64,000 nt of DNA, taken from the NCBI RefSeq assembly GCF_022557175.1, contig NZ_CP092915.1, positions 4,030,001 to 4,094,000 on the forward strand. Reading direction: 5' to 3'. Made by a program: the position numbers and the translations under genes. This document shows positions 18,956 to 29,251 of this stretch, one piece after another; position 1 is the first letter of the stretch; every line of letters begins with the position of its first letter. This DNA comes from Mycolicibacterium sp. YH-1 (lineage in GTDB: Bacteria; Actinomycetota; Actinomycetes; Mycobacteriales; Mycobacteriaceae). The notes beneath the pieces were generated by a model. That model did no database searches. It was not told the origin of the DNA and saw only the letters and a program-made list of their open reading frames with translations.

Positions 18956-21839
18956 CCGTCGGCTCCGCCACGTCCTGGCGCGGCCAGGGTCGCGGAACCG
19001 GACGCTGACGTACACGTTGTGGCCACCAGAACCAGCGACCAAGCAGGGCCGCCAGGGATGGTGTCATGAGCGACCGCACGACGAACGTGTCGAACAGCAG
19101 GCCCAGTCCGATCGTCGTACCGACCTGACCGATGACGATCATGTCGCTGACCGCCATGGAGATCATGGTGAAGGCGAAGACCAGACCTGCCGAGGTGACC
19201 ACGGAGCCCGTGCCTGCCATCGCTCGGATGATGCCGGTGTGCAGTCCGGCGTGGACCTCCTCCTTCATCCGGGACACCAGCAGCAGGTTGTAGTCCGCGC
19301 CGACGGCGAGCAGCACGATCACCGTCATCGGTAGCACCATCCAGTGCAGCGGGATGCCGATGAGGTGTTGCCATATCAGGACCGAAAGGCCGAACGACGT
19401 ACCAAGACTCAGCACCACAGTGCCCACGATGACCGCCGCGGCGCCGATGGCGCGCGTCAGCACCACCATGATGAGGAAGATCAGGATCAGCGAGGCCACT
19501 GCGGCGATCAGCAGGTCGTAGTCTGCGCCCAGCTGCATGTCCTTGTTCATGGCGGCGCTGCCGCCGACGAAGACCGTCGATCCTTCCAGCGGCGTGCCCT
19601 TGATGGCGTCCACAGCGGCGGTGCGCAGCGGTTCGATGTGCGACGTGCCCTCCTCGCTGAGCGGGTCACCCTGGTGATTCACCGTGAACCGCACCGCATG
19701 ACCGTCGGGTGACATGAAGAGCTTCATACCGCGTTGGAAATCGGCCGTACCGAAGGCCTCCGGTGGAAGGTAGAACGTGTCGTCGTTGAGCGCTGCGTCG
19801 AATGCCTGGCCCATCGCGGTCGCGTCATCCTGCGTCGCCATGTTCTGATCCTGCTGAGCCTTCTGCGCCTGATACTGGTTGAGCATCATTTGCTTCTGGT
19901 TCTTCATCGTCTGGATCATCGCCGGCATCAGCGCCGCCATCTGCGGTGTCAGCTCGGCCATGCGCTCGAGATCCGGCACTATGGCCTGGAAGTCGTCGGA
20001 CATCTGACCGATGCCATCGAGGCTGTCGAAGATCGACCGCATCGCCCAGCACACCGGGATGTCGTAGCAGTGCGGCTCCCAGTAGAAGTAGTTGCGCATC
20101 GGCCGGAAGAAGTCGTCAAAGTCGGCGAGGTGGTCACGCACCTCACTGATGGTGATCGACGTGTCCTTCATCTTGTCGGCCATCCGGCGTGTGACGTCGG
20201 CCAACTCCAGCGTGATGCCCTGCATCTTCGTCATCGAGTCGATGGTCACCTGCATCTCGTTGGCCTGCTTGAGTGAGTTCTCAAGCACGATCTGCTGGTA
20301 GTCGTTGTTCATGAGTTGGCCAGTGCTGCTCTGACTCATCGAGTAGGCCAGCGACGCGTGTTTGATCGGTTTGCCGTCGGGCCGAGTGATCGTTGTCACC
20401 TGCGCGATACCGTTCACCCGGGCCATCGCCTTGGCGATCTTGTCGATCACGAGGAAATCGGCGGGATTGCGGAGGTCGTGGTCGGCCTCCACCATCACCA
20501 GCTCGGGGTTCATCTTGGCCTCGGAGAAGTGCCGATCGGCGGCCGCCTGACCGACGTTCGCGGGGATGTCGGCGGGGAGGTAGATGCGGTCGTTGTAGGT
20601 GGTGTGGTAGCCGGGCAGCGCAAGCAGGCCGACGAGGCACAACACGATTGCCATCACCAGGACGGCGCCGGGCCACCGCACGGTGGCCGCACCGACGCGG
20701 CGCCAGCCGCGGGCGCCCTTAGTGCGCTTGGGTTCGAGAATCTTGCCGAACCGGGTGACGATCGAGATGACCGCGGGTCCCATCGTCAGTGCCGCGGCGA
20801 CCACGATCGTCATGCCGGCTGCCAACGGAATGCCCATGGTCTGGAAGTACGGCAGTCGCGTGAAGTGCAGGCACAGCGTCGCACCGGCGATGGTCATGCC
20901 CGAAGCCAGCACGACGTGAGCCGTGCCGTGGAACATGTCGTAGTAGGCCGACTCTCGGTCCATGCCCTTTCTTCGCGCTTCGTGGTAGCGCCCTATCAGG
21001 AAGATCGCGTAGTCGGTGGCCGCGGCGATCGCCAGGGTCACAACCATATTCGTCGCGAAGGTGGTGAGCCCGAACACGTTGTGATACCCCAGGAAGGCGA
21101 CGATCCCGCGGGCTGACAACAGGCCGACCATGACCATGCCCAGCGTGATCACCGTCGTGATGACCGAACGGTAGATCAACAGCAGCATGATGGTGATGAC
21201 GCCGAATGTCAGCGCCTCGATCGTCTTCATGCTGGCATCGCCGACGGCGTTCTGATCCGTCGTGGTCGCCGACGGGCCTGCCACGTAGGCCTTCACACCA
21301 GCGGGGGTCTCGGCGCCCTCGGCGATCTCTCGAACCGACTCCACCGACTCGTTGGCCAGGGCCTCGCCCTGATCGCCGGCGATGTACACCTGCACGTAGG
21401 CGGCCTTGCCATCGATGCTCTGAGCACCGGCCGCCGTCAGGGTGTCACCCCAGAAGTCCTGGACGTGCTGCACGTGGGTGGTGTCGGCGCGCAGATCGCG
21501 CACCATCTCGTCGTAGAACGCGTGCGCGTCCGCGCCAAGCGGTTCGTCGCCCTCGAGCACGATCATCACCGAGCTGCTGGTGTCGTACTCCTGGAACACC
21601 TGGCCGACGCGCTTGACCGCGATCAACGACGGTGCGTCGTTGGGGCTCATCGACACCGCGCGGAGCTTGCCGACCACCTCGAGCTGCGGGACGGTGGTGT
21701 TGAGGATCGCGACGATGGCGATCCACACCAGGACGATCGGGATGGCAAAGGCACGGATGAACCGCGGCAGCCACGGGCGAGCCGCGTGCCGAGCAGGCGG
21801 CATGGCATCCGTTGGAGTGTCGTCGATTAACGTGCTCAT
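18942..21839 (-). CDS. MmpL-family RND transporter
   Basis: A 965-residue inner-membrane transporter of the mycobacterial MmpL family, with the RND plan of two groups of transmembrane helices each preceded by a large periplasmic loop. The proton-relay Asp-Tyr pairs are visible in [15 protein letters not shown] and [15 protein letters not shown]. The second periplasmic region has a long Gln/Met-rich segment ([20 protein letters not shown]) that may form the coiled-coil hairpin seen in MmpL4/5-type proteins. It follows mmpS with a 4-base overlap. MmpS/MmpL pairs export siderophores, lipids or drugs; the cargo here is unknown. The gene tail converges on and overlaps prpR. Confidence 0.93.
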   Translation of the reverse strand: MSTLIDDTPTDAMPPARHAARPWLPRFIRAFAIPIVLVWIAIVAILNTTVPQLEVVGKLRAVSMSPNDAPSLIAVKRVGQVFQEYDTSSSVMIVLEGDEPLGADAHAFYDEMVRDLRADTTHVQHVQDFWGDTLTAAGAQSIDGKAAYVQVYIAGDQGEALANESVESVREIAEGAETPAGVKAYVAGPSATTTDQNAVGDASMKTIEALTFGVITIMLLLIYRSVITTVITLGMVMVGLLSARGIVAFLGYHNVFGLTTFATNMVVTLAIAAATDYAIFLIGRYHEARRKGMDRESAYYDMFHGTAHVVLASGMTIAGATLCLHFTRLPYFQTMGIPLAAGMTIVVAAALTMGPAVISIVTRFGKILEPKRTKGARGWRRVGAATVRWPGAVLVMAIVLCLVGLLALPGYHTTYNDRIYLPADIPANVGQAAADRHFSEAKMNPELVMVEADHDLRNPADFLVIDKIAKAMARVNGIAQVTTITRPDGKPIKHASLAYSMSQSSTGQLMNNDYQQIVLENSLKQANEMQVTIDSMTKMQGITLELADVTRRMADKMKDTSITISEVRDHLADFDDFFRPMRNYFYWEPHCYDIPVCWAMRSIFDSLDGIGQMSDDFQAIVPDLERMAELTPQMAALMPAMIQTMKNQKQMMLNQYQAQKAQQDQNMATQDDATAMGQAFDAALNDDTFYLPPEAFGTADFQRGMKLFMSPDGHAVRFTVNHQGDPLSEEGTSHIEPLRTAAVDAIKGTPLEGSTVFVGGSAAMNKDMQLGADYDLLIAAVASLILIFLIMVVLTRAIGAAAVIVGTVVLSLGTSFGLSVLIWQHLIGIPLHWMVLPMTVIVLLAVGADYNLLLVSRMKEEVHAGLHTGIIRAMAGTGSVVTSAGLVFAFTMISMAVSDMIVIGQVGTTIGLGLLFDTFVVRSLMTPSLAALLGRWFWWPQRVRQRPVPRPWPRQDVAEPTVTTS

Positions 21840-22270
21840 GCCGCTTTCACCAAGCAGTACGTCGCGGCATTCACGCCCTGCGCCGTCCTTTCGTCCTTGA
21901 CCTCGTCATCGACTGTGACTCGGCAGCTGATTGATTGACCGTCGCTCTGGGCGAGCAGGTTCGGCATGACGGACGGAATCGTCGTCTCCAGGGTCAGTGA
22001 CCACGGCAGCGGTACCTCGCCTGTCTTCTGCGGCAAACCGTCGAGGTCGGTGTAGTTGATGACGGCGGTGGCCCCGGTGCCAAAGACCTCGTACTTGACG
22101 ATCTTCGGGTTGAAGTTCTCTGCGGTGTCGGTTCCGATCGGCGTCACCACTGCCCCGTCCGAGCCGAACACCGACCGCAGATTGGCCACCGTGAAGACAC
22201 CGATTGTGACGGCCACCACCATGAGAATGGGCAACCAGACGCGTTTGAGCATCACGAAGACTGCGGTCAC
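21836..22270 (-). CDS. MmpS-family membrane accessory protein
   Basis: A 144-residue MmpS protein: short cytoplasmic start, one transmembrane helix ([18 protein letters not shown], about 11-28), and a periplasmic beta-rich domain with [20 protein letters not shown] and a late Cys pair. MmpS is the partner of MmpL transporters and is needed for siderophore or lipid export in known cases. Its stop overlaps the mmpL start by 4 bases (ATGA). The 125-base region upstream, shared with the divergent TetR gene, is the likely control point and contains two copies of GCGCGGAAG (22312-22320 and 22340-22348). Confidence 0.9.
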   Translation of the reverse strand: MTAVFVMLKRVWLPILMVVAVTIGVFTVANLRSVFGSDGAVVTPIGTDTAENFNPKIVKYEVFGTGATAVINYTDLDGLPQKTGEVPLPWSLTLETTIPSVMPNLLAQSDGQSISCRVTVDDEVKDERTAQGVNAATYCLVKAA

Positions 22271-22395
22271 GGTTGACCTTTCGAGGAGTTAACAACGACA
22301 CCGCGAGCAGGCGCGGAAGATCTAGGTAGGCAATCTAAGCGCGGAAGTGGATAGAGTCAATCCGGTTATAGACACGCGTTACGCACGTCACTAAA

Positions 22396-23058
22396 GTGGG
22401 CGTTGTGATTGACAAACCGGGTCGAGGGCTGCGCAAAGACGCCGAACGCAATCGGCAACGCGTGCTCGACGCCGCGCGCGAACTGTTCGCGGAAAGGGGC
22501 ATGGAGGCCACACTCAACGACGTCGCGCAGCATGCGAAGGTCGGCGTTGGCACGGTCTACCGACGATTCGCCACCAAGGAGGAACTCGTCGATGCGATAT
22601 TCGAAGACGGTATCGAGCAGATGGTGGCGATCGCGGAATCGGCTCTGCAACAGAAGAATTCGTGGGATGGCTTCGTCTGGTACGTCGAGCAGCTGTGCGA
22701 ACTGACCGCCACTGACCGTGGCCTGCGCGAGATGGTTTATAGCACGGCCTACGGCGGGTACCGCTGCGAATGCGCGCGCGATCGACTGACTCCCCCGATC
22801 ACCAAGCTCGTCGAGCGGGCGCGGGACGACGGCCACCTACGGCCTGACATCGAGCCCTCCGACATGCCGATCATCGGCTTGTTGGCGGGAACGGTGAGTG
22901 AATGGGCCGGCCACGTCGAGCCCGAACTATGGCGCCGATACGTCGCGCTGCTACTCGAGGGCATGCGTCACCGCGAGGGCCAGGACGGCCTCGGCACCAA
23001 CGCGCTCAAATCCGAGCAGATGGACGAGGCGATGCGCGGCTGGCGCCCCTCCGGATGA
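22396..23058 (+). CDS. TetR-family transcriptional regulator next to mmpSL
   Basis: A 220-residue TetR regulator starting at GTG 22396 (an in-frame GTG at 22405 is an alternative). The N-terminal HTH is clear: RQRVLDAARELFAERGMEATLNDVAQHAKVGVGTVYRRFATKEEL in short segments about residues 19-63. The rest is the helical ligand-binding/dimer domain. It diverges from mmpS-mmpL, the standard arrangement for a local repressor of an exporter, and so probably controls that pair. The gene ends 20 bases before the convergent end of the P450 operon. Confidence 0.9.
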   Translation: MGVVIDKPGRGLRKDAERNRQRVLDAARELFAERGMEATLNDVAQHAKVGVGTVYRRFATKEELVDAIFEDGIEQMVAIAESALQQKNSWDGFVWYVEQLCELTATDRGLREMVYSTAYGGYRCECARDRLTPPITKLVERARDDGHLRPDIEPSDMPIIGLLAGTVSEWAGHVEPELWRRYVALLLEGMRHREGQDGLGTNALKSEQMDEAMRGWRPSG

Positions 23059-23078
23059 CTTGACCTGGGCGCCTCGCA

Positions 23079-24356
23079 TCACACCGGGTCGAACTCCACG
23101 TGCAGTGAGGTCAGCCCACGCATGATGAACGTCGGCTCGTATTCGTAGTGGCGGTCGGCGGCGGGCCCGTGCGAGGCCTCGGCGATCCTGATGTTGGCCA
23201 TCCGGTCCAACACCCGGTTCATCGAGATCCTGGCCTCCGAACGTGCCAGTGGCGCACCCGGACACGAGTGCGCACCGCGGCCGAACGCAACGTGTTCGCG
23301 CACATTCCTGCGGTCGTGATGGAACTCGTGCGGGTTGTCGAACTTGCGTGGATCGCGGTTGCTCGCCCCGGGCAGCAGCATGATGATCGTGCCTGCCGGG
23401 ATCTCGACACCGCCCACGTTCGTCGTCGTGCGAGCCAGCCGGAAGTGGCTCTTGACCGGACTCTCCATGCGCAATGCCTCTTCGAGGAACGCCGGGATCA
23501 ACGCCCGGTCATCGCGTAGCGCCTGTGCGATGTCGGGGCGTTCGGCGATCACCCGCATGCCGGTGCTGAGAAGCTTCGTCGTGGTCTCCATACCCGCGGC
23601 GAACAGGAAGGTCGCCAGCTTGACCACCGCCTCCACCTCGGGCACCGTGCCGTCGGGGTAGGTCGCCGCGGACAGTTCGGTCAGGACATCCTGGCGCGGT
23701 TCTGCGCGCCGATCGGTGATGTACTCCCTGAACTTGTCGTCCAGCCACACCAGTGGGTTGTGCGCGACGGTGTCGCCGCCACCGACCTCGCCGATGACCT
23801 CGTTGCCCAGTACCGCGCGGAACTCGGCGTGGTCCGCAATCGGCACCCCCAGCAGGTCGGCGATGACCAGCATCGCGAACGGCTTGGCGTACTCCTCCAT
23901 GAACTCGCACGAACCCTTGGCTATGAACGTGTCGAGTTGCTCATCGGCCAAGCGCCACATGAACTCCTCGTTCTCGCTGAGCCGCTTGGGCGTGATGAGC
24001 CTGCTCAGCAGACCACGCGTCCTGGCGTGGAGATCGAAGTCCATGGTCACGACGTGCTCGGCCATCGGGATGGTGGCGCGGTGCTCCTCGATGAGGGCCC
24101 CGATATCGTCGCCCTCCGGAGTGAAGGGCAGCGGCGGGAATGGTCCGGCCACGGCCACACAGGACGAGAAGGCAGGGTCCTTGTAGGCCGCGAGCGCCTC
24201 GGCGTGCCCGGTGATGGCGACCACGCCGTGCGGGCTCGCCGGCCGGACCGGACAGTCCGAGCGCAGATAGTCGTAGTACGGATAGGGATCGGGCACGAGT
24301 GCGGGGTCGAAGAAGTAGTCGACGGTCTCGAAGTCATTGCCGGCGTGCTTGGTCAT
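23079..24356 (-). CDS. Cytochrome P450, last gene of the AveC/NorQD-like operon
   Basis: A 425-residue soluble P450. I-helix motif FAAGMETTTKLL, ExxR as EEALRMESP, heme loop FGRGAHSCPGAPLA with the Cys ligand. It overlaps the preceding P450 gene by 4 bases (ATGA) and is the distal gene of the eight-gene minus-strand operon starting near 33.2 kb. Two adjacent P450s with an aldehyde dehydrogenase and SDR suggest stepwise oxidation of a hydrophobic or terpene-like substrate. Redox partners are not encoded in the operon. Confidence 0.92.
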   Translation of the reverse strand: MTKHAGNDFETVDYFFDPALVPDPYPYYDYLRSDCPVRPASPHGVVAITGHAEALAAYKDPAFSSCVAVAGPFPPLPFTPEGDDIGALIEEHRATIPMAEHVVTMDFDLHARTRGLLSRLITPKRLSENEEFMWRLADEQLDTFIAKGSCEFMEEYAKPFAMLVIADLLGVPIADHAEFRAVLGNEVIGEVGGGDTVAHNPLVWLDDKFREYITDRRAEPRQDVLTELSAATYPDGTVPEVEAVVKLATFLFAAGMETTTKLLSTGMRVIAERPDIAQALRDDRALIPAFLEEALRMESPVKSHFRLARTTTNVGGVEIPAGTIIMLLPGASNRDPRKFDNPHEFHHDRRNVREHVAFGRGAHSCPGAPLARSEARISMNRVLDRMANIRIAEASHGPAADRHYEYEPTFIMRGLTSLHVEFDPV

Positions 24357-25576
24357 CGTGACATCACCGGGTCGAACAACACCGGCAGTGACGTCGGGGA
24401 GCGGAACACCTGACCTCGAATGTGGGGGTCATCCCCGTCGGGATCCAACCGCAGGTTCGGCAGCCGGTCCAGGAGAAGATTGATGGCAGTGCGCATCTCG
24501 AGACGCGCGAGGTGCATGCCCAGGCACACGTGGACGCCGTGTCCCCAACCCAGATTCCCCTTCGCCGTGCGAAAGATGTTGAACTCATCCGGATCGTCCC
24601 ATCGATCCTCTTGCCGATTCGTCGAACCGAGCATCGGAAGCACCGAGCACCCCTCGGGGATGGACACCCCACCGAGCTCGGTGTCGCAGGTGGTGGTGCG
24701 GGTGATGGTCAGCAGGGGCGGATTCCACCGCACCGCCTCCTCGATTGCCTGCGGTAGCAGTGCGCGGTCGGCGCGGATCGCATCGAGCTGCGCCGGGTCC
24801 GAGAGCAACCCGAAGAGCAGGTTCCCCAACGACCTGTAGGTCGTCTCAACCCCCGCGGGCAGCAGCAACCGCAGAAACGAGAAGATCTCCTCATCGGTGA
24901 GTCTCTCACCGTCGATCTCCGCCTCGGCCAGCAGACTGATCAGGTCGTCCTTCGGATCAGCGCGGCGTGCCTCGAGGATCGGCGCGAAGTACTCACACAG
25001 GGCTGCCGCCGCCGCAAGGCCGCGCTCTGGGTTCATGATCCAGCTCAGCAGCGATATCGACCAGCGCTGGAACTGCGGGTAGTCCTCCTCCGGCAATCCC
25101 AACAGGCCCGCGATGATACGGCTCGGGTAGTCGAAGGTGAACTCCTTGACGAGGTCGGCCCGGCCGTTCGCCGCGAACCCGTCGATCAACTCGTTGCCCA
25201 CACGGCCGACCAGGTCGTCCTGCCAGCGCGCCAGCGACTTCTGCGAGAACGCCTTCGACACCAGGCCACGCAGCCTGCCGTGCACGGGCTCGTCCATGCC
25301 GAGCATCACCCGCTCCCCGAGCACCGGCCCGAACGCCGCGATGACACCCGAGGAGGAGTAGGTCAGGTTGTCGCGCAACATCTGCTGGGCGTCCTCGTAG
25401 CGGTACACAATGAAGACGGGTTTGCCCGCCTCGCCGGGCATCGCGGACATGTCGATCCGCTGGACCGGCTCCTCTCGTCGAAGTCTGGCCAGTTCCGGGT
25501 ACGGGTCCCGCACGTCACCCGACACGGCGGCGTCGAACGCCCCGAAGTCCTCGAGATCGTCGAAAAGCTGTTCCAT
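24353..25576 (-). CDS. Cytochrome P450 with Trp in the heme-loop Phe position
   Basis: A 407-residue P450. The I-helix motif is LLPAGVETTYRSLG and the ExxR motif EEAVRWNPP. The heme loop reads GWGHGVHVCLGMHLA: the family normally has Phe at the first position of FxxGxxxCxG, and here Trp occupies it. The Cys ligand and glycines are intact, so the enzyme is probably active with altered heme electronics. It is 24 bases downstream of the aldehyde dehydrogenase gene and overlaps the next P450 gene by 4 bases. Substrate unknown. Confidence 0.92.
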   Translation of the reverse strand: MEQLFDDLEDFGAFDAAVSGDVRDPYPELARLRREEPVQRIDMSAMPGEAGKPVFIVYRYEDAQQMLRDNLTYSSSGVIAAFGPVLGERVMLGMDEPVHGRLRGLVSKAFSQKSLARWQDDLVGRVGNELIDGFAANGRADLVKEFTFDYPSRIIAGLLGLPEEDYPQFQRWSISLLSWIMNPERGLAAAAALCEYFAPILEARRADPKDDLISLLAEAEIDGERLTDEEIFSFLRLLLPAGVETTYRSLGNLLFGLLSDPAQLDAIRADRALLPQAIEEAVRWNPPLLTITRTTTCDTELGGVSIPEGCSVLPMLGSTNRQEDRWDDPDEFNIFRTAKGNLGWGHGVHVCLGMHLARLEMRTAINLLLDRLPNLRLDPDGDDPHIRGQVFRSPTSLPVLFDPVMSR

Positions 25577-25600
25577 GTTTGAACTCCTTGCGGCTGAGCG

Positions 25601-27079
25601 TCATTGGGCTGGGTAGGCCACGGACTTGACCTCGGTGTACTGGCTGAAGCCCGCGAGTCCGTTCTGGCGGCCGACGCCGCTGTCCTTGTAGCCGCCGAAC
25701 GGTGTGTCTGCGCCGTACCCAGCTGTGCCATTGAGCCCGATGAAGCCGGCACGTAGGCGGCGGGCCACGGCCAGCGATCGGTCCAACGAGCTCGACATGA
25801 CATTGCCAGCCAGCCCGTATGGGCTGTCGTTGGCGATTCGAATCGCGTCGTCCTCGTCCTCGTAGGGGATGACGGCCAGAACGGGGCCGAAGATCTCCTC
25901 CTGCGCGATCGTCATATGGTTGTCGACATCGGTGAACAGTGTTGGGCTGACCCAGAATCCCCGGTCGAATTGCCCGGGCGGCTCGGCGCTTCCGACCAGC
26001 ATGGTCGCCCCCTCATCGATCCCCTTGCGGATGTAGCCGAGGATCCGCGACTGTTGCCTTGCTGAGATCACCGGACCGCAGAGGGTGGCGGGATCCTGCG
26101 GATCGCCGGCGGCGATGTTCTCGTAGATGGCCTGCAGAAGTGCGACACCCTCGTCGTAGCGCGAGCGCGGCAACAGCATTCGGGTCGGTGCCGCACAGCC
26201 CTGCCCGGCGTGTAACAACGGTCCGATGCCGATCAGGCACGCCGTGTTGAAGTCGGCATCCTCGAGCACGATCGTCGCCGACTTGCCGCCCAATTCCAGG
26301 AAGAGCCGCTTCATGGTGGCGGCACCCTTCTCCATGATCCGCTTGCCGACCACCGTCGAGCCGGTGAAGGAGATCATGTCGACCTTGGGCGAGACCGTCA
26401 GCTCCTCGCCGACGAGATGGTCCGACGCGGTCACGACATTGACGACGCCAGCGGGGATATCGGTCTGCTCGGTGATGAGCCGACCGAGTCGCGTCGCGTT
26501 GAAGGGGGTGTCGGGCGCGGGCTTGAGGATCACGGTGTTGCCGGTGGCCAGGGCTTGCCCGAGCTTGTTGATCGTGACCTCGAATGGGAAGTTCCACGGT
26601 GTGATGGCGCCGACCACGCCCACCGGCTCGTGCCACACCTTTCGGGTGGTGTTGACCCCCGTGACGGACACCACGGTGTCACCGAGATCGGTTTCCCATG
26701 GAAAGGTCTCGATCAGCCGAGCCGGATATCTCAGACCGTCAGTAAGGGGCGCATCCAGTTGTGGTCCGTGCGTGACGGCACGCGGGCAGCCCACCTCACG
26801 GATGAGTTCCTCTCGCAACTCCTCGATCTCACCCTCGATGGCGTCGTGCAGCTGTTCAAGGCAGCGTTTCCGAAATCCGTGGTTGGTCGACCAGTCCGTA
26901 TCGTCGAATGACCGCCGCGCGGCGTCGATGGCCCTGTGCATATCGACCTTCGAGCCGTCGGACACCTCGCCGAGCACGTCCTCGGTGGCTGGGTTGATGT
27001 TCGCGAACGCCCCGGCCTCACCGTCGACGAGTTTTCCGTCGATCAGCATCCGCCGCTCATGCGTGGGAGTCTCAGGCAT
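25601..27079 (-). CDS. Aldehyde dehydrogenase (NAD(P)+)
   Basis: A 492-residue ALDH-superfamily enzyme. The N-terminal Rossmann half includes TPWNFPFEVTINKLGQALATGN (in parts; about 155-177) and the FTGSTVVGKRI glycine motif. The general base Glu is in LELGGKSATIV and the catalytic Cys in GQGCAAPTR (about 290). The C-terminal half ends with FGGYKDSGVGRQNG. It oxidises an aldehyde to an acid in the cytoplasm. It overlaps the upstream SDR gene by 8 bases and precedes two P450 genes, fitting alcohol to aldehyde to acid oxidation of a P450 product. Confidence 0.92.
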   Translation of the reverse strand: MPETPTHERRMLIDGKLVDGEAGAFANINPATEDVLGEVSDGSKVDMHRAIDAARRSFDDTDWSTNHGFRKRCLEQLHDAIEGEIEELREELIREVGCPRAVTHGPQLDAPLTDGLRYPARLIETFPWETDLGDTVVSVTGVNTTRKVWHEPVGVVGAITPWNFPFEVTINKLGQALATGNTVILKPAPDTPFNATRLGRLITEQTDIPAGVVNVVTASDHLVGEELTVSPKVDMISFTGSTVVGKRIMEKGAATMKRLFLELGGKSATIVLEDADFNTACLIGIGPLLHAGQGCAAPTRMLLPRSRYDEGVALLQAIYENIAAGDPQDPATLCGPVISARQQSRILGYIRKGIDEGATMLVGSAEPPGQFDRGFWVSPTLFTDVDNHMTIAQEEIFGPVLAVIPYEDEDDAIRIANDSPYGLAGNVMSSSLDRSLAVARRLRAGFIGLNGTAGYGADTPFGGYKDSGVGRQNGLAGFSQYTEVKSVAYPAQ

Positions 27080-28109
27080 CTGTTCCGCTCCCCTGTTCTG
27101 TCGGTCGACTCGGTTTGGGCCTCGGACCGAATTTCATGACCACCACCGCGATTCGTTGCATCACCGGTGCGGGCAGCGTGGTTGCAGCGCGGATCATCGC
27201 GCGTTGGCCGAGCGTCAACGACGCAGTGCCGTCGCGTATCGCACCCTGCCTGGGCAGACCCATGGCGAGCCGGCTCATCTGGTACATCCCGCCCTGGGAC
27301 AGGAACCTGCTGGCCAGCAGCAGCATTCGGGCGTCAGATCCGACCGGATGCCTGGTGTAGGGCGCCGTGTCCTCGAGTGCCCCGCGCAGCGCACGCGCGA
27401 ACTTGTCCGGCGACTTCGCGATCCGCATGGCCAACCGTCCGCGCTTGTCGATCCTGTTGTGCAGCGGTGCGTACGGGCCGTCGAAGTCACGCAGGTCGGT
27501 CGTGCCAGCGTCGGTGATGATGTCGGTGTCGAAGGTGCCGGTCACCAGGACAGTGACACCGAGCCCGAACGGGGCGATCTCCCCCGCCAACGATTCGGCC
27601 CACCGCTCGACTGCACCCTTGGACGCCGAGTACGCCGCGATCGAGGGCATACCCCGCACCCCACCCGCGCTGGACACCATGACGATGCGACCCCTACCCG
27701 CCGCCCGCATTCCCGGCAGCAGCGCTTGTGTGAGACGCACCGGACCCAACACGTGGGTCGCAAACATGCTCTCCCACAGTTCCAGTGGCGACTCCTCAAC
27801 CACACCTGCCGCCGAGATGCCCGCGTTGTGGACCACGGCGTCCGGAGCACCCACGGCCGCTTCGACGGCCTTGGCGGCGGCATCGATAGACCCCGTGTCA
27901 GCGAGATCGAGCGGCACGGCGATCAGCCGGTCGTCGTCGGCGGCGGCTCCTGTCGCCTCACGCAGCAGCGCAAGGCCCCGCTCGGGTGACCGCATGGCTG
28001 CGACCACTCGCCAGCCCTGGCCGTATAGATGCTTCGCCGACGCGAAGCCGAGGCCCCGCGACGCACCCGTGATGACGACACTTCGCGCTTCACTCAAGTT
28101 TCTCGTCAC
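27072..28109 (-). CDS. Short-chain dehydrogenase/reductase
   Basis: A 345-residue SDR with a C-terminal extension beyond the classical 250-residue core. The cofactor motif TGASRGLGFAS is at about 14-24, NAG at about 96, the catalytic Ser in VSSAGG, and YSASKGAVERW gives the Tyr-Lys pair (about 160-164). It starts with an ATGA overlap to the AveC-like gene and overlaps ALDH by 8 bases, so it is embedded in the operon. It probably oxidises an alcohol or reduces a ketone intermediate. The direction and substrate are not deducible. Confidence 0.9.
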   Translation of the reverse strand: MTRNLSEARSVVITGASRGLGFASAKHLYGQGWRVVAAMRSPERGLALLREATGAAADDDRLIAVPLDLADTGSIDAAAKAVEAAVGAPDAVVHNAGISAAGVVEESPLELWESMFATHVLGPVRLTQALLPGMRAAGRGRIVMVSSAGGVRGMPSIAAYSASKGAVERWAESLAGEIAPFGLGVTVLVTGTFDTDIITDAGTTDLRDFDGPYAPLHNRIDKRGRLAMRIAKSPDKFARALRGALEDTAPYTRHPVGSDARMLLLASRFLSQGGMYQMSRLAMGLPRQGAIRDGTASLTLGQRAMIRAATTLPAPVMQRIAVVVMKFGPRPKPSRPTEQGSGTDA

Positions 28110-29251
28110 CCATTCGCGTTCTCAGGCGCACAACGACCCTCGCCAGCTGGCGGGGCCTCGACGTCGGGCCGTCCGCTCGGCACCCCGCTCTGCCACGTGG
28201 CCCACTTCCCGACGGAGAACGGACCCACCGCGCCCTCCTTCTCGTAATATCCCTGCGGGTCATAGACTTTGGCCTCTGGATATGGCCACGGACATGCAAC
28301 CGAGGTGGCCAGACCGCTGGCCTTGATCGCCGCGAACCAGGCGCCGTAGGCGAAGTACGCGACGTTGATGATCGCGAACATCACCAGGAAGGTGCCGAGC
28401 ACGGGTTTGCTCGGGAACAGCCTCGCCTTGGCGGCGAGCTTCTCCGCCACCGACTTTCCGGTGTCGTCGCGGTACACGAGGATGCCGGCAGGCACCATGA
28501 CGAACGTGACGGCGAAGGACTCCCAGATCAGCGGGAACTGGAACGGGGTGCCGACAAAGATCGAGCCGAACGGGATCACCTGCGAGTAGATGTACATTCC
28601 TGTCCGTATCGAGCCGATCTCGAGGGCCGCGTCGAAGACGAACCCGATCACCAGGATCAGCAGCCCCAGGCTGATCAGCGGGTGGCGCCAGACGAAGGCC
28701 TCCGGATCCCGCTTCGCCTGGAGTTTGCGCAGCACCCATACCGCGACGAAGTACGGGCCGAAGTAGAACGTCACGTAGCCGAACACGATGAACGGTTCGA
28801 CCGTCGGCGACATCATGATCAGGGGCCACGATTCCGGCCAGTGCAACAGATCGGGGTTGTAGACCGCGAACGGCGCCCAGTTCATGATCGGGTCCTGCCA
28901 CACGATCAACGTCGTGCAGAGGAACATGAGCATGATCGGACTGCCCGGGTTGCGTCTCCAGCCGATGACGAAGATGGCAATCAACTGCACCAGCAGCAGC
29001 GCGGTGCCCAGTTGGACCCACAACATCCAGTTGTCGACCCCGAAGAGGTACTCGACCGGCCGGGGTCTGCCCTCGGTGTTCGGATTTGCCACCCGGGGGT
29101 CCAGCGCGGTACGCGAGACGACGACGAAAAGGACGACGAACGTGACAACCGCCGAGGCGCTGATCCAACGACCCCAACGGATCTCGTTCGCACCAGGACG
29201 TGCCGGGGACGATTTGTCCTCAAGCAGCGGTGCCGATTCCTCGGTTGTCAT
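28106..29251 (-). CDS. AveC-like integral membrane protein
   Basis: A 381-residue polytopic membrane protein resembling the AveC spirocyclase family found in mycobacteria; AveC in the avermectin pathway forms a spiroketal ring. The charged N-terminus (about 1-28) is followed by several hydrophobic helices such as SAVVTFVVLFVVV, LLLVQLIAIFVIGW and LGLLILVIGFVFDAA. Conserved-looking loop segments include WQDPIMNW and EPFIVFGYVTFYFGPYF. It lies between the signal-less binding protein gene and the SDR gene, with a 4-base overlap to the latter. Its start region is a tandem repeat that copies the ribosome-binding site and ATG. The family name rests on memory of similar proteins, and the reaction here is unproven. 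Confidence 0.75.
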   Translation of the reverse strand: MTTEESAPLLEDKSSPARPGANEIRWGRWISASAVVTFVVLFVVVSRTALDPRVANPNTEGRPRPVEYLFGVDNWMLWVQLGTALLLVQLIAIFVIGWRRNPGSPIMLMFLCTTLIVWQDPIMNWAPFAVYNPDLLHWPESWPLIMMSPTVEPFIVFGYVTFYFGPYFVAVWVLRKLQAKRDPEAFVWRHPLISLGLLILVIGFVFDAALEIGSIRTGMYIYSQVIPFGSIFVGTPFQFPLIWESFAVTFVMVPAGILVYRDDTGKSVAEKLAAKARLFPSKPVLGTFLVMFAIINVAYFAYGAWFAAIKASGLATSVACPWPYPEAKVYDPQGYYEKEGAVGPFSVGKWATWQSGVPSGRPDVEAPPAGEGRCAPENANG

